54,569 nt of DNA from a virus, in IMG/VR virus record IMGVR_UViG_3300025886_000032, positions 1 to 54,569 of that record; one strand, 5' to 3'. The translations under genes were made by a program, and so were the position numbers. Below the pieces are notes generated by a model, which saw nothing but the letters and a program-made list of their open reading frames with translations, was not told the origin of the DNA and searched no databases. Each line of letters starts with the position of its first letter. Position 1 is the stretch's first letter. Below are positions 21,824-27,959 of the stretch, piece by piece.

Positions 21824-22060
21824 ATGGCAATGATAACTCAAGTTAATGGTAAAACATTAAACACTATTGACCAGGGATATGTAACTGGACAAAAACCTGT
21901 ACCAGCTGGACTTAGTTCTGCTGATAGTGCTCAAATATCTGGTATTGCCGGAAATATAAGCGCAGCACCAGGTGTTACGGGTGGAGTTGACCCAAGCACA
22001 AATGTTGTTGTACCTGGAAATACTCCAGTTGGACTAGGAGACATTAATCAACTAACTTAA
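21824..22060 (+). CDS. Hypothetical low-complexity protein (78 aa)
   Basis: Starts MAMITQVNGKTLNTIDQGYV; rich in Gly, Ala, Pro, Val (ISGIAGNISAAPGVTGGVD). Probably extended or disordered. No family recognised; Gly/Pro-rich composition would suit a minor virion component. Confidence 0.5.
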   Translation: MAMITQVNGKTLNTIDQGYVTGQKPVPAGLSSADSAQISGIAGNISAAPGVTGGVDPSTNVVVPGNTPVGLGDINQLT

Positions 22061-22070
22061 TTAAAACAAA

Positions 22071-22250
22071 ATGCCAGAATACGGAAAAAAGCAAATTCCA
22101 GCAGGAATGAAAAAAAATTGTAATCCTAATTACTTTAAACCAATGGGTGAAAGATCTATGGAGTCTAGAATGACTACAGTTAAAACAGATTTGAAAATTG
22201 AAAACATTGAATACAAGGGTAACGCTGTAATTAGAGCAAATAAAGGGTAG
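22071..22250 (+). CDS. Small basic hypothetical protein (59 aa)
   Basis: Starts MPEYGKKQIPAGMKKNCNPN and ends VIRANKG. Basic. The stop TAG shares a base with the GTG start of the next gene, which supports both. Confidence 0.5.
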   Translation: MPEYGKKQIPAGMKKNCNPNYFKPMGERSMESRMTTVKTDLKIENIEYKGNAVIRANKG

Positions 22251-22399
22251 TGGGAGACATTAAATTATACTTATTAAATGCGGGAGCATTTGGTATAACG
22301 ATGATGGATTGGCTAGAGCCTGCATTAAAAATAATGTTGCTTATTTTAACAATTGGTTATACTGTTCATAAATGGGCATTAATAAACAAGAAAAAATAA
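22250..22399 (+). CDS. Small membrane protein of the lysis region, holin-like (49 aa, GTG start)
   Basis: GTG start overlapping the previous stop, reading MGDIKLYLLNAGAFGITMMD. One hydrophobic helix (LKIMLLILTIGYTVHKWAL) and a Lys-rich end. Small proteins of this form sit next to the amidase in many marine phages and are often called holin or lysis accessory. No ATG start is available for the whole conserved length, so GTG is preferred. Confidence 0.55.
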   Translation: MGDIKLYLLNAGAFGITMMDWLEPALKIMLLILTIGYTVHKWALINKKK

Positions 22400-22402
22400 C
22401 TC

Positions 22403-22816
22403 ATGAGAAGTATAAATGAAATCATAATACACTGCTCCGCTACTAGAGAAGGTCAAGACATTCCAGTAGAAACTATTAAGAAATGGCATACTGAAGATAG
22501 AGGATGGACAGATATAGGTTACCATTTCTATATAGAACTAGACGGCACTATCAAAAAAGGTAGAGATATAGATAAATCAGGGGCTCATTGCAAAGGGCAC
22601 AATAGAAATTCAATAGGCGTGTGTTATTGCGGAGGCGTAGAAGCTGATGGTAAGACACCGAAGGATACTAGAACACAAACACAAAAAGAAAGTCTGTTAC
22701 ACGTTCTTAAAACACTAAAAGCGATGTATCCAGATGCTACTATTTATTCACACAATGAGTTTGCTAATAAAGCATGCCCATCGTTCGATGCAACTAAAGA
22801 ATATGAAAATATCTGA
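22403..22816 (+). CDS. N-acetylmuramoyl-L-alanine amidase (T7 lysozyme-like endolysin)
   Basis: 137 residues, close to T7 lysozyme (~150). Zinc ligands H10 (IIIHCSAT), H117 and C125 (SHNEFANKACPSFD), with GYHFYI at 39-44 and HNRNSIGVCYCGG at 66-78. This is the amidase_2/PGRP fold that cleaves the bond between N-acetylmuramate and L-alanine in peptidoglycan. It has no signal peptide, so it needs a holin. T7 lysozyme also inhibits T7 RNA polymerase, but no such polymerase is seen here. Confidence 0.93.
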   Translation: MRSINEIIIHCSATREGQDIPVETIKKWHTEDRGWTDIGYHFYIELDGTIKKGRDIDKSGAHCKGHNRNSIGVCYCGGVEADGKTPKDTRTQTQKESLLHVLKTLKAMYPDATIYSHNEFANKACPSFDATKEYENI

Positions 22817-23198
22817 AAACACTGAGTTTAAAATTGATGTAAAAACTGTAATTGGAATAATAATGCTAACTACAACTTTAGTCGGTATGTATTATACCTT
22901 GCAGGATGATATAGAGTTAGCTAAGAACTTACCACCAGTAGAAGTAGGTAGATTAGAGTATGAGTTAAAAGAAGAGTGGAACCACGAAAACATTGAAGAC
23001 ATACTTGAGAGAGTTAACATGCTAGAGCAAGTTGACGATGTAATTTTTGAAGAAATAGATGTATTATCTAGTCTAGTTAAAGATGGAACAGAGAGTGATG
23101 GCAAGCTTCAAGAACTTCAAAAAAGGTTAGAAGATCTTCAAAAAAGAAAACCAACTGTAATAGTTAAAGAAATTGAAGTAAATAAAAAACGTAGATAA
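22803..23198 (+). CDS. TM plus coiled-coil protein, possible i-spanin-like (131 aa)
   Basis: Started at the ATG at 22803 (MKISENTEFKIDVKTV), overlapping the amidase by 14 nt; a longer frame would lie inside the amidase. One N-terminal TM segment (VIGIIMLTTTLVGMYYTL) then long charged coiled coil ending basic. Topology and position next to the endolysin match i-spanins, but I see no separate o-spanin lipoprotein, so this is tentative. Confidence 0.55.
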   Translation: MKISENTEFKIDVKTVIGIIMLTTTLVGMYYTLQDDIELAKNLPPVEVGRLEYELKEEWNHENIEDILERVNMLEQVDDVIFEEIDVLSSLVKDGTESDGKLQELQKRLEDLQKRKPTVIVKEIEVNKKRR

Positions 23199-23341
23199 TG
23201 GCTAAAAAGAAAACTAAAAGAGGAAGTTCTTGTTGGAAAGGTTATAAAGCTGATGGTAAAAAGCCATCGCCAAGTGGTAAAAAAGACAAAAACGGCAAAC
23301 CTAAAATGGTTAATAACTGCGTTAAGATTAAGAAAAAATAA
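23198..23341 (+). CDS. Tiny Lys-rich protein with SCWKGY motif (47 aa)
   Basis: Starts MAKKKTKRGSSCWKGYKADG and ends NNCVKIKKK. Two Cys (in SCW and NCV) in a Lys/Gly-rich background; I recognise this motif pair from small proteins of many marine phages, function unknown. TAATG junctions on both sides. Nucleic-acid contact is likely from charge. Confidence 0.55.
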   Translation: MAKKKTKRGSSCWKGYKADGKKPSPSGKKDKNGKPKMVNNCVKIKKK

Positions 23342-23589
23342 TGGCAATAAGAAAAACTACAAAAGGAAAAGGTCGTAATTTTAGAAGTACAGAAGAAGGT
23401 GCTGGTATGACGTCTAAAGGTGTTAAAGCTTATAGAAAAGCTAATCCTGGTAGTAAACTTAAAACTGCTGTAACTGGAAAAGTTAAAAAAGGCAGTAAGG
23501 CTGCTAAACGTAGAAAAGCTTTTTGTGCTAGATCTAAAGGTTGGAAAGGCGAAAGAGGTTTAGCTGCTAGAAGAAGATGGAAATGTTAA
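23341..23589 (+). CDS. Basic DUF6321-like protein (82 aa)
   Basis: Starts MAIRKTTKGKGRNFRSTEEG. The run GAGMTSKGVKAYRKANPGSK, LKTAVTGKVKKGSKAAKRRK and FCARSKGW ... RRRWKC matches the small basic family I know as DUF6321 (conserved 'Y-x-x-x-N-P-G-S-x-L-K ... R-R-K-x-F-C-A-R ... R-R-W-x-C'). The name is from memory. About a third of residues are Lys/Arg, so DNA or RNA binding is likely. Confidence 0.65.
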   Translation: MAIRKTTKGKGRNFRSTEEGAGMTSKGVKAYRKANPGSKLKTAVTGKVKKGSKAAKRRKAFCARSKGWKGERGLAARRRWKC

Positions 23590-23601
23590 AACAAAATAAA
23601 G

Positions 23602-23685
23602 ATGGCATACGGTAAGAAAAAAATGACTAAAAAAACCACCAAAAAAAAGGTTGTAAAATCAAAGTCTAAAAAATCCAAAAAATAA
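23602..23685 (+). CDS. Poly-lysine micropeptide (27 aa)
   Basis: Frame starting MAYGKKKMTKKTTKKKVVKS and continuing with Lys/Ser only; over half Lys. It follows two other basic small genes with a 12-nt gap. May be a DNA-condensing peptide or a chance A-rich frame; position and composition favour a gene. Confidence 0.4.
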   Translation: MAYGKKKMTKKTTKKKVVKSKSKKSKK

Positions 23686-23704
23686 TTTAACAATATAATA
23701 TAGA

Positions 23705-23881
23705 ATGGAATCAAATCAATCAAAGGGTTTAGGAGACTCAATAGAAAAGTTTACAACAGCTACTGGTATAAAAAAATTAGCAGATAAAATACCAGGAGGT
23801 TGTGGGTGTAAGGCTAGAAAAGAGAAACTAAACCAAATGTTTCCTTATGGAGAAAAAGAAAAAACAAAAAAAGAAGTTTAA
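23705..23881 (+). CDS. Small protein with CGC-KLNQMFPY motif (58 aa)
   Basis: Starts MESNQSKGLGDSIEKFTTAT, then GIKKLADKIPGGCGCKARKE and KLNQMFPY. The 'GLGDxIxKFTxATGIxKL ... CGC ... RxxxLNxxFPY' pattern recurs in marine phages; the C-x-C may bind metal. Function unknown. It overlaps the start of the holin gene by 35 nt in another frame. Confidence 0.55.
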   Translation: MESNQSKGLGDSIEKFTTATGIKKLADKIPGGCGCKARKEKLNQMFPYGEKEKTKKEV

Positions 23882-24308
23882 CGAAACTAAGGTAGGTGTT
23901 TTTTTAAAAGAAAAAGCCCCTAGCATTATAGATAAATTAGGTGATTTTTTGCCTGATCAAGGTGGTCTTGGAATTGTAAAAAATATTATTACAAGCGATT
24001 CTAGTATAAAACCAGTAGATAAAGAAATGGCTTTAAATCTTTTAGAACAAGACATAGCTGAAATGAACAATATTTCTAGTCGCTGGAAAAGTGACATGAG
24101 TTCAGACTCTTGGTTAAGTAAAAACACTCGTCCACTCACATTAATTTATCTCACTTTATCAATGACAATTTTAATGGTGCTAGATTCAACTGTTATATTA
24201 GATATAAACAGTGGTTGGGTGTCGTTACTTGAAGCTTTATTAATAACAGTTTATGTAGCATACTTCGGAAGTCGTGGTGCTGAAAAAATAACAAAAATAA
24301 AAAAATAA
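23847..24308 (+). CDS. Holin of the three-TM (gene-transfer-agent release) type (153 aa)
   Basis: Basic Lys-rich start (MEKKKKQKKK), helical region, then SSDSWLSKNTRPLTLIYLTL. Hydrophobic helices around 96-115 and 122-140 follow, ending AYFGSRGAEKITKIKK. The W-L-S-K-N-x-R-P-L before the TM block and the Y-x-A-Y-F-G-S-R-G-x-E-K end match the GTA-type 3-TM holin family. It should permeabilise the inner membrane for the amidase at 22403. Confidence 0.7.
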   Translation: MEKKKKQKKKFNETKVGVFLKEKAPSIIDKLGDFLPDQGGLGIVKNIITSDSSIKPVDKEMALNLLEQDIAEMNNISSRWKSDMSSDSWLSKNTRPLTLIYLTLSMTILMVLDSTVILDINSGWVSLLEALLITVYVAYFGSRGAEKITKIKK

Positions 24309-24309
24309 A

Positions 24310-24648
24310 ATGGCAACCGTATATAATACAAAAGATATTAGAGGATTAAAAGGAAATGAAAATGCTGAACCAAGAATACTTGCTCACGATGCCCTTGACT
24401 TAGGTCGAAATGGGATTATTCAAGAAAGAATTCCTGGTACAGAAGTAGTAGGGTGCACACTTTATGTAGGTGGTACTTTTGACACAATAGCAGTAACTCT
24501 TGAAGGCAGTAAAGAGCAAACATTCTTGAGAGGAATAACACCAGGTTCTTTTTTACCTATATTAATTATAGCTGTAGATGGTGTATTTGATGAAAACGGA
24601 GAGCCAATTGTAGAATTTAGTCCAGGTGAATTAGTAGCTTTGTATTAA
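24310..24648 (+). CDS. Hypothetical beta-rich protein (112 aa)
   Basis: Starts MATVYNTKDIRGLKGNENAE. Alternating hydrophobic beta pattern in the second half (CTLYVGGTFDTIAVTLEGSK), Gly/Pro-rich turns. No family recognised. One base separates it from the holin; it starts the stretch of surface-type proteins (lectin, fibre), so a virion decoration or chaperone role is possible. Confidence 0.5.
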   Translation: MATVYNTKDIRGLKGNENAEPRILAHDALDLGRNGIIQERIPGTEVVGCTLYVGGTFDTIAVTLEGSKEQTFLRGITPGSFLPILIIAVDGVFDENGEPIVEFSPGELVALY

Positions 24649-24651
24649 AAT

Positions 24652-25368
24652 ATGAAGATTGGAATAGGGATACCAATCCCATGTTTATCTAATCTACCTG
24701 GAGCATCAAGACCCGGTAGTGGCGGAGGCGGGGGTGGTGCTTGGACAAATACAAAGAGTTTATCTTTAGATGGAAATAATAGTTATGCCTCTGTTGCTTT
24801 GGGCAGTGGTTGGGCAGGTGCTTTTAGTTTTACAGCTTGGGTCTATGTGCCTGATTTAGTAGGTTACAAATCAATCTATGTAGGAAGTCAAAATGTAAAT
24901 GGCTCACCATGGTTTACAATATACAACGGAATTATAAGGTATTTTACTGGCTCTGCATTCACTAGTTCGGTAAGCACAATAACTGCTAATAACTGGCATC
25001 TCGTTTCCGTAACTAGAGATACAAGTTTTAATTTAAAATTTTACATAGATGGAATTGATGCTGGTTTTTCTGGTGGTAGCACTTCAAATAATGTTCAATA
25101 TCCAGCCTCCACTGCGTACATTGGTGTTTGGGCTCTTAACTTAAACACCACATTCAAAGGACAGATGGACGAACTTGCTTTTTTTGATTATGAATTAGAT
25201 GGACCTCAAATGCTTGATGTTTACAACGGTGGCGTAGCTAAAGACGTCAGTGACTTAAGCCCTGTAAATTATTGGAGATTTGAAAACAACGGAAATGATT
25301 CAGGCTCAAGAAATAATCCCATAACTCTAGTTAACGGAGCTACATTTTCAACAAACATACCTGCCTAA
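24652..25368 (+). CDS. LamG/concanavalin-A-like lectin domain protein (238 aa)
   Basis: After a short N-terminus with a Gly-rich linker (GSGGGGGGAW), residues ~40-200 read as a LamG-type jellyroll: SLSLDGNNSYASV, FSFTAWVYVP, WHLVSVTRD, LKFYIDGIDAG, AYIGVW, FKGQMDELAFFDYEL. The motif order is that of the LamG/pentraxin superfamily, which binds carbohydrates. C-terminal part PVNYWRFENNGNDSGS is typical too. Most likely it is displayed on the virion and binds host surface glycans. Confidence 0.85.
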   Translation: MKIGIGIPIPCLSNLPGASRPGSGGGGGGAWTNTKSLSLDGNNSYASVALGSGWAGAFSFTAWVYVPDLVGYKSIYVGSQNVNGSPWFTIYNGIIRYFTGSAFTSSVSTITANNWHLVSVTRDTSFNLKFYIDGIDAGFSGGSTSNNVQYPASTAYIGVWALNLNTTFKGQMDELAFFDYELDGPQMLDVYNGGVAKDVSDLSPVNYWRFENNGNDSGSRNNPITLVNGATFSTNIPA

Positions 25369-25391
25369 TATAGGTTCCTTAATTAGTTAAC

Positions 25392-25565
25392 ATGCATAGC
25401 AATTTAATAAAAAACACTGTTTATACTTTTAGAAATGTTAATTCTAGATCTCCAATTCCACCTGGTCCAAGACCTATAAATAATAAAATAATTCAGGAGT
25501 CGGGACCAATACCTGTTTTTATATTGCTAGAAAATAGCTCCACTGAAACAATAATACAAGAATAA
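25392..25565 (+). CDS. Small hypothetical protein (57 aa)
   Basis: Starts MHSNLIKNTVYTFRNVNSRS, then PIPPGPRPINN and a hydrophobic end. No family recognised. The TAATG junction with the collagen-like gene supports it. Confidence 0.5.
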   Translation: MHSNLIKNTVYTFRNVNSRSPIPPGPRPINNKIIQESGPIPVFILLENSSTETIIQE

Positions 25566-26599
25566 TGGCTAATAAAAAAATATCACAATTTACATCTGAA
25601 ACTGATATAACTAAAATAGAAGGTTTGGCTGGTTATAATCTTACTGACAATGTTAAAATTAGTGGTTCGGAATTAATAACCTCTTTAATAGATAACGGAC
25701 TTGGCGGTATACCAGGACCTCCTGGAGAGCAAGGAGAACAAGGTATTCAAGGTGTTTCAGGAATTCAAGGTATTCAAGGTGAACAGGGAGAACAAGGTGT
25801 TCCAGGTGAACAGGGTGAAAGAGGTTTACAAGGTGTTCCAGGTGAACAAGGTGACGAAGGACAACCAGGTAGAGACGGTACAAATGGAGCTAATGGAGCT
25901 CAAGGCGAACCAGGCAGAGATGGTGTAAACGGTACTAATGGAGCCCCAGGTGCTCAAGGCGAGCGAGGCGAACAGGGCGAACAGGGCGAACAAGGCGAGC
26001 CAGGCAGAGATGGTACTAACGGAACGAACGGTGCTAATGGATCTCCAGGAGAACCCGGACCCGCAGGTAGAGACGGCACTAATGGAGCTCAAGGAATACA
26101 GGGTGAACCAGGAGCAAACGGAGCAAACGGAGCTGATGGTAGAGATGGTGCTGATGGAGCACCAGGTGAACAGGGAGAACAAGGTGAAAGAGGTATTCAA
26201 GGTCCAGCTGGGACTAATGGAACAGATGGTAGAGATGGTGCTCAGGGAATACAAGGGGAACCTGGAGCAAATGGTACCAATGGTACTAATGGTTCTCAAG
26301 GAGAGCAAGGTGAGCAAGGTGAGCAAGGTGAGCAAGGCCAACAAGGTATTCAAGGTATTCAAGGGCAACAAGGCGCAACAGGTTCACAAGGACCACAAGG
26401 GCCTCAAGGGCCAGCAGGTGCCCAGGGCAATTCATTTATTGTTACTTCGGATTGGGTTAATATTGAAGGGGAAATTACAGGTATGAATGTAAATACAAAA
26501 ACTGGTTGTGTAACTGTTACTACAAAATCAGGCTTTCAGTTTGCGTTATCTCCAGGAGAATGTCGACCTGAACCTAATCCAGATGACGAAGGTAAATAG
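25565..26599 (+). CDS. Collagen-like fibre protein (344 aa)
   Basis: Residues 1-47 are a short N-terminal domain (KISQFTSETDITKIEG ... KISGSELITSL) of the type that anchors phage fibres. Residues 48-289 are about 80 uninterrupted Gly-X-Y triplets (GEQGEQGVPGEQ style). The last 55 residues (SFIVTSDWVNIEGEITG ...) are a likely trimer-nucleating cap. It should fold as a triple helix forming a virion fibre. Bacteroidota phages use such proteins for contact with the host. Confidence 0.9.
   Translation: MANKKISQFTSETDITKIEGLAGYNLTDNVKISGSELITSLIDNGLGGIPGPPGEQGEQGIQGVSGIQGIQGEQGEQGVPGEQGERGLQGVPGEQGDEGQPGRDGTNGANGAQGEPGRDGVNGTNGAPGAQGERGEQGEQGEQGEPGRDGTNGTNGANGSPGEPGPAGRDGTNGAQGIQGEPGANGANGADGRDGADGAPGEQGEQGERGIQGPAGTNGTDGRDGAQGIQGEPGANGTNGTNGSQGEQGEQGEQGEQGQQGIQGIQGQQGATGSQGPQGPQGPAGAQGNSFIVTSDWVNIEGEITGMNVNTKTGCVTVTTKSGFQFALSPGECRPEPNPDDEGK
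25706..26431 (+). repeat. Gly-X-Y coding repeat tract
   Basis: 9-bp and 18-bp imperfect units encoding GEQ/GEP/GAN triplets. Near-identical blocks repeat, for example several GGTGAGCAA units around 26308-26340. Long mirror frames on both strands in this tract are by-products of the repeat. Confidence 0.85.
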
Positions 26600-26614
26600 G
26601 GTTAATAAATTAAT

Positions 26615-26635
26615 TATCAAGTGATAGTATAAGTA
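26615..26635 (+). promoter_or_regulatory. Candidate rightward promoter/palindrome (TATCAAGTGATAGTATAA)
   Basis: 17 of 18 bases match the element at 19246. It lies in the 57-bp gap after the collagen-like gene, ahead of the packaging block that begins at 26657. The half GTGATAGTATAA could be an extended -10. Confidence 0.45.
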
Positions 26636-26656
26636 ATAACAATTAAATTTAATAAA

Positions 26657-26914
26657 ATGAAAATAAAAGAAGAACACTTAAAAACAATTCAAGAACAACA
26701 ATCGAAGTTAAACAACTTATTAAATCAAATAGGTTATGTTTCCGCACAAAAACATTCTCTACTTCATGATTTCTCTAAAGTGAATCAAGAAACTGAAGAT
26801 TTTAAATCTATATTAGAAGAAGAATATGGCCAAATAAATATAGATGTAACTACAGGAGAATATACTGTAGTTGAAAAAGAATCAAAACTAGAAGTAGTTA
26901 AGGAGGATAAATAA
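26657..26914 (+). CDS. Small coiled-coil protein (85 aa)
   Basis: Starts MKIKEEHLKTIQEQQSKLNN; heptad-like helix through ~60 (LLNQIGYVSAQKHSLLHDFS), then a short strand pair GYINIDVTTGEY-like and acidic end. This form is common at the head of phage packaging clusters; function unknown. TAATG junction with the next gene. Confidence 0.6.
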   Translation: MKIKEEHLKTIQEQQSKLNNLLNQIGYVSAQKHSLLHDFSKVNQETEDFKSILEEEYGQINIDVTTGEYTVVEKESKLEVVKEDK

Positions 26915-27147
26915 TGTCTAATATTATAAGAAAAATTAGTATAGGATCTGATTACAAAAATGATGCCATGCATTACTCGGTAGGTCAAGAAGTGTATGGT
27001 GGTCATGTTATATGTGATATACTAAATAATGAAAATAAAGGTGAATATTCTATCTATATTAAAAAAGAAGGAGAAGTTTTACCTTGGAAAAGATTTAATT
27101 CTAATATGGCAATAGCTGTAGAATATAATTTACACTATAGTGAATAG
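26914..27147 (+). CDS. Hypothetical protein (77 aa)
   Basis: Starts MSNIIRKISIGSDYKNDAMH. A small beta-rich domain (QEVYGGHVICDILN, GEYSIYIKKEGEVLPWKRFN). No family recognised, but the layout recurs between the coiled-coil protein and the GroES-like gene in similar phages (from memory). Overlaps the next gene by 8 nt. Confidence 0.55.
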   Translation: MSNIIRKISIGSDYKNDAMHYSVGQEVYGGHVICDILNNENKGEYSIYIKKEGEVLPWKRFNSNMAIAVEYNLHYSE

Positions 27148-27844
27148 TATATATGACTATATAGTAAAACCAATAGGCGAAAGATATAACAATACTAAAA
27201 AGGTTGGTAATAAAAATTTAATTTTAAATACTAAAATAGAAACTTTTAAAATTATCAATAAAAAAGCTATTGTAGTTTCCACACCATCTGGATATGAATT
27301 ACCTATAAAAAAAGGTGATATTGTTTACATACATCACAATGTATTTAGAAAGTATTATAATATGAAAGGTAAACAGCAAAATAGTAGATCTTATTTTAAA
27401 GATGATATGTATTTTTGCTCACCAGATCAAATATACTTATACGAGAGAGACAAAGAAAAATACTCTTTTATGGATAGGTGTTTTATCAAGCCATTAGTTT
27501 CTAATAAAATTGGTGAAAAGACTATTAAGAACATGGGTTTACTTAGGTATAGTAATAAAATATTAAGTAATCTAGGTGTAAATGAAAACGATATAGTTAG
27601 TTTCCCTAATAAAAGAGAGTGGGAGTTTGTTATAGATGGTGAGTTATTATATTGTATGAAATCTAAAGATATATTATTAAAACATGAACGTCAAGGAAAC
27701 GAAGAAGAATATAATTCAAGCAGCACAACTTGCTGTCAAGGAACTGATAAAAGTTGCAAAAGAACCAATAGTAGACACAGGGGAAGATGTGACTGCGGAT
27801 CGTTTGAAAAATGCCGCTGCAACAAAGAAGTTAGCTATATTTGA
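27140..27844 (+). CDS. Protein with two GroES-like (Cpn10) domains (234 aa)
   Basis: Two similar halves. First (~7-105): YIVKPIG ... VVSTPSGYELPIKKGDIVY, with YFKDDMYFCSPDQIYLYE as its end. Second (~110-190): DRCFIKPLVSNKIGEK ... GVNENDIVSFPNKREWEF, then IDGELLYCMKSKDILLKHE, which follows the GroES order (DRVxVK, GDIVxF, IDxExxxxMxSxDIL). I infer a tandem Cpn10 fold, perhaps a capsid-specific co-chaperonin analogous to T4 gp31. The last ~50 residues are Cys/Ser/Arg-rich and lie in a 161-nt overlap with the next gene, so they may be translation of the wrong frame or a stop-loss extension. Confidence 0.5.
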   Translation: MNSIYDYIVKPIGERYNNTKKVGNKNLILNTKIETFKIINKKAIVVSTPSGYELPIKKGDIVYIHHNVFRKYYNMKGKQQNSRSYFKDDMYFCSPDQIYLYERDKEKYSFMDRCFIKPLVSNKIGEKTIKNMGLLRYSNKILSNLGVNENDIVSFPNKREWEFVIDGELLYCMKSKDILLKHERQGNEEEYNSSSTTCCQGTDKSCKRTNSRHRGRCDCGSFEKCRCNKEVSYI

Positions 27845-27959
27845 TGCATTTGAAATATTAACAAGAATTCAAGAGGAAGAAGATAAACTAAGTGTAAAAC
27901 CAAAAGAAGATAAAGAAGAAAGAAGTTTTAGAGGTTTTGCAGAAGGGCGTAGCAAATGA
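27684..27959 (+). CDS. Putative small terminase subunit-like protein (91 aa)
   Basis: Starts MNVKETKKNIIQAAQLAVKE, then GEDVTADRLKNAAATKKLAI and FDAFEILTRIQEEEDKL. Helical. The segment ADRLKNAAxTKKLAIFDAFEIL is one I recognise directly upstream of large terminases in marine phages, so a small-terminase role is suggested by position. No HTH is evident. It overlaps the GroES-like gene by 161 nt in another frame and terL by ATGA. Confidence 0.55.
   Translation: MNVKETKKNIIQAAQLAVKELIKVAKEPIVDTGEDVTADRLKNAAATKKLAIFDAFEILTRIQEEEDKLSVKPKEDKEERSFRGFAEGRSK

Noticed and set aside
22734-22802. Longer start for the TM/coiled-coil protein
   Set aside because: It would extend 82 nt into the amidase gene and encode residues unlike the rest. 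The ATG at 22803 gives a sensible short N-terminus before the membrane helix.
25659-26486. Long open frames on the opposite strand and in another frame across the collagen-like gene
   Set aside because: They arise from the repetitive Gly-X-Y codons; their proteins are low-complexity mirror sequences without independent starts or neighbours.
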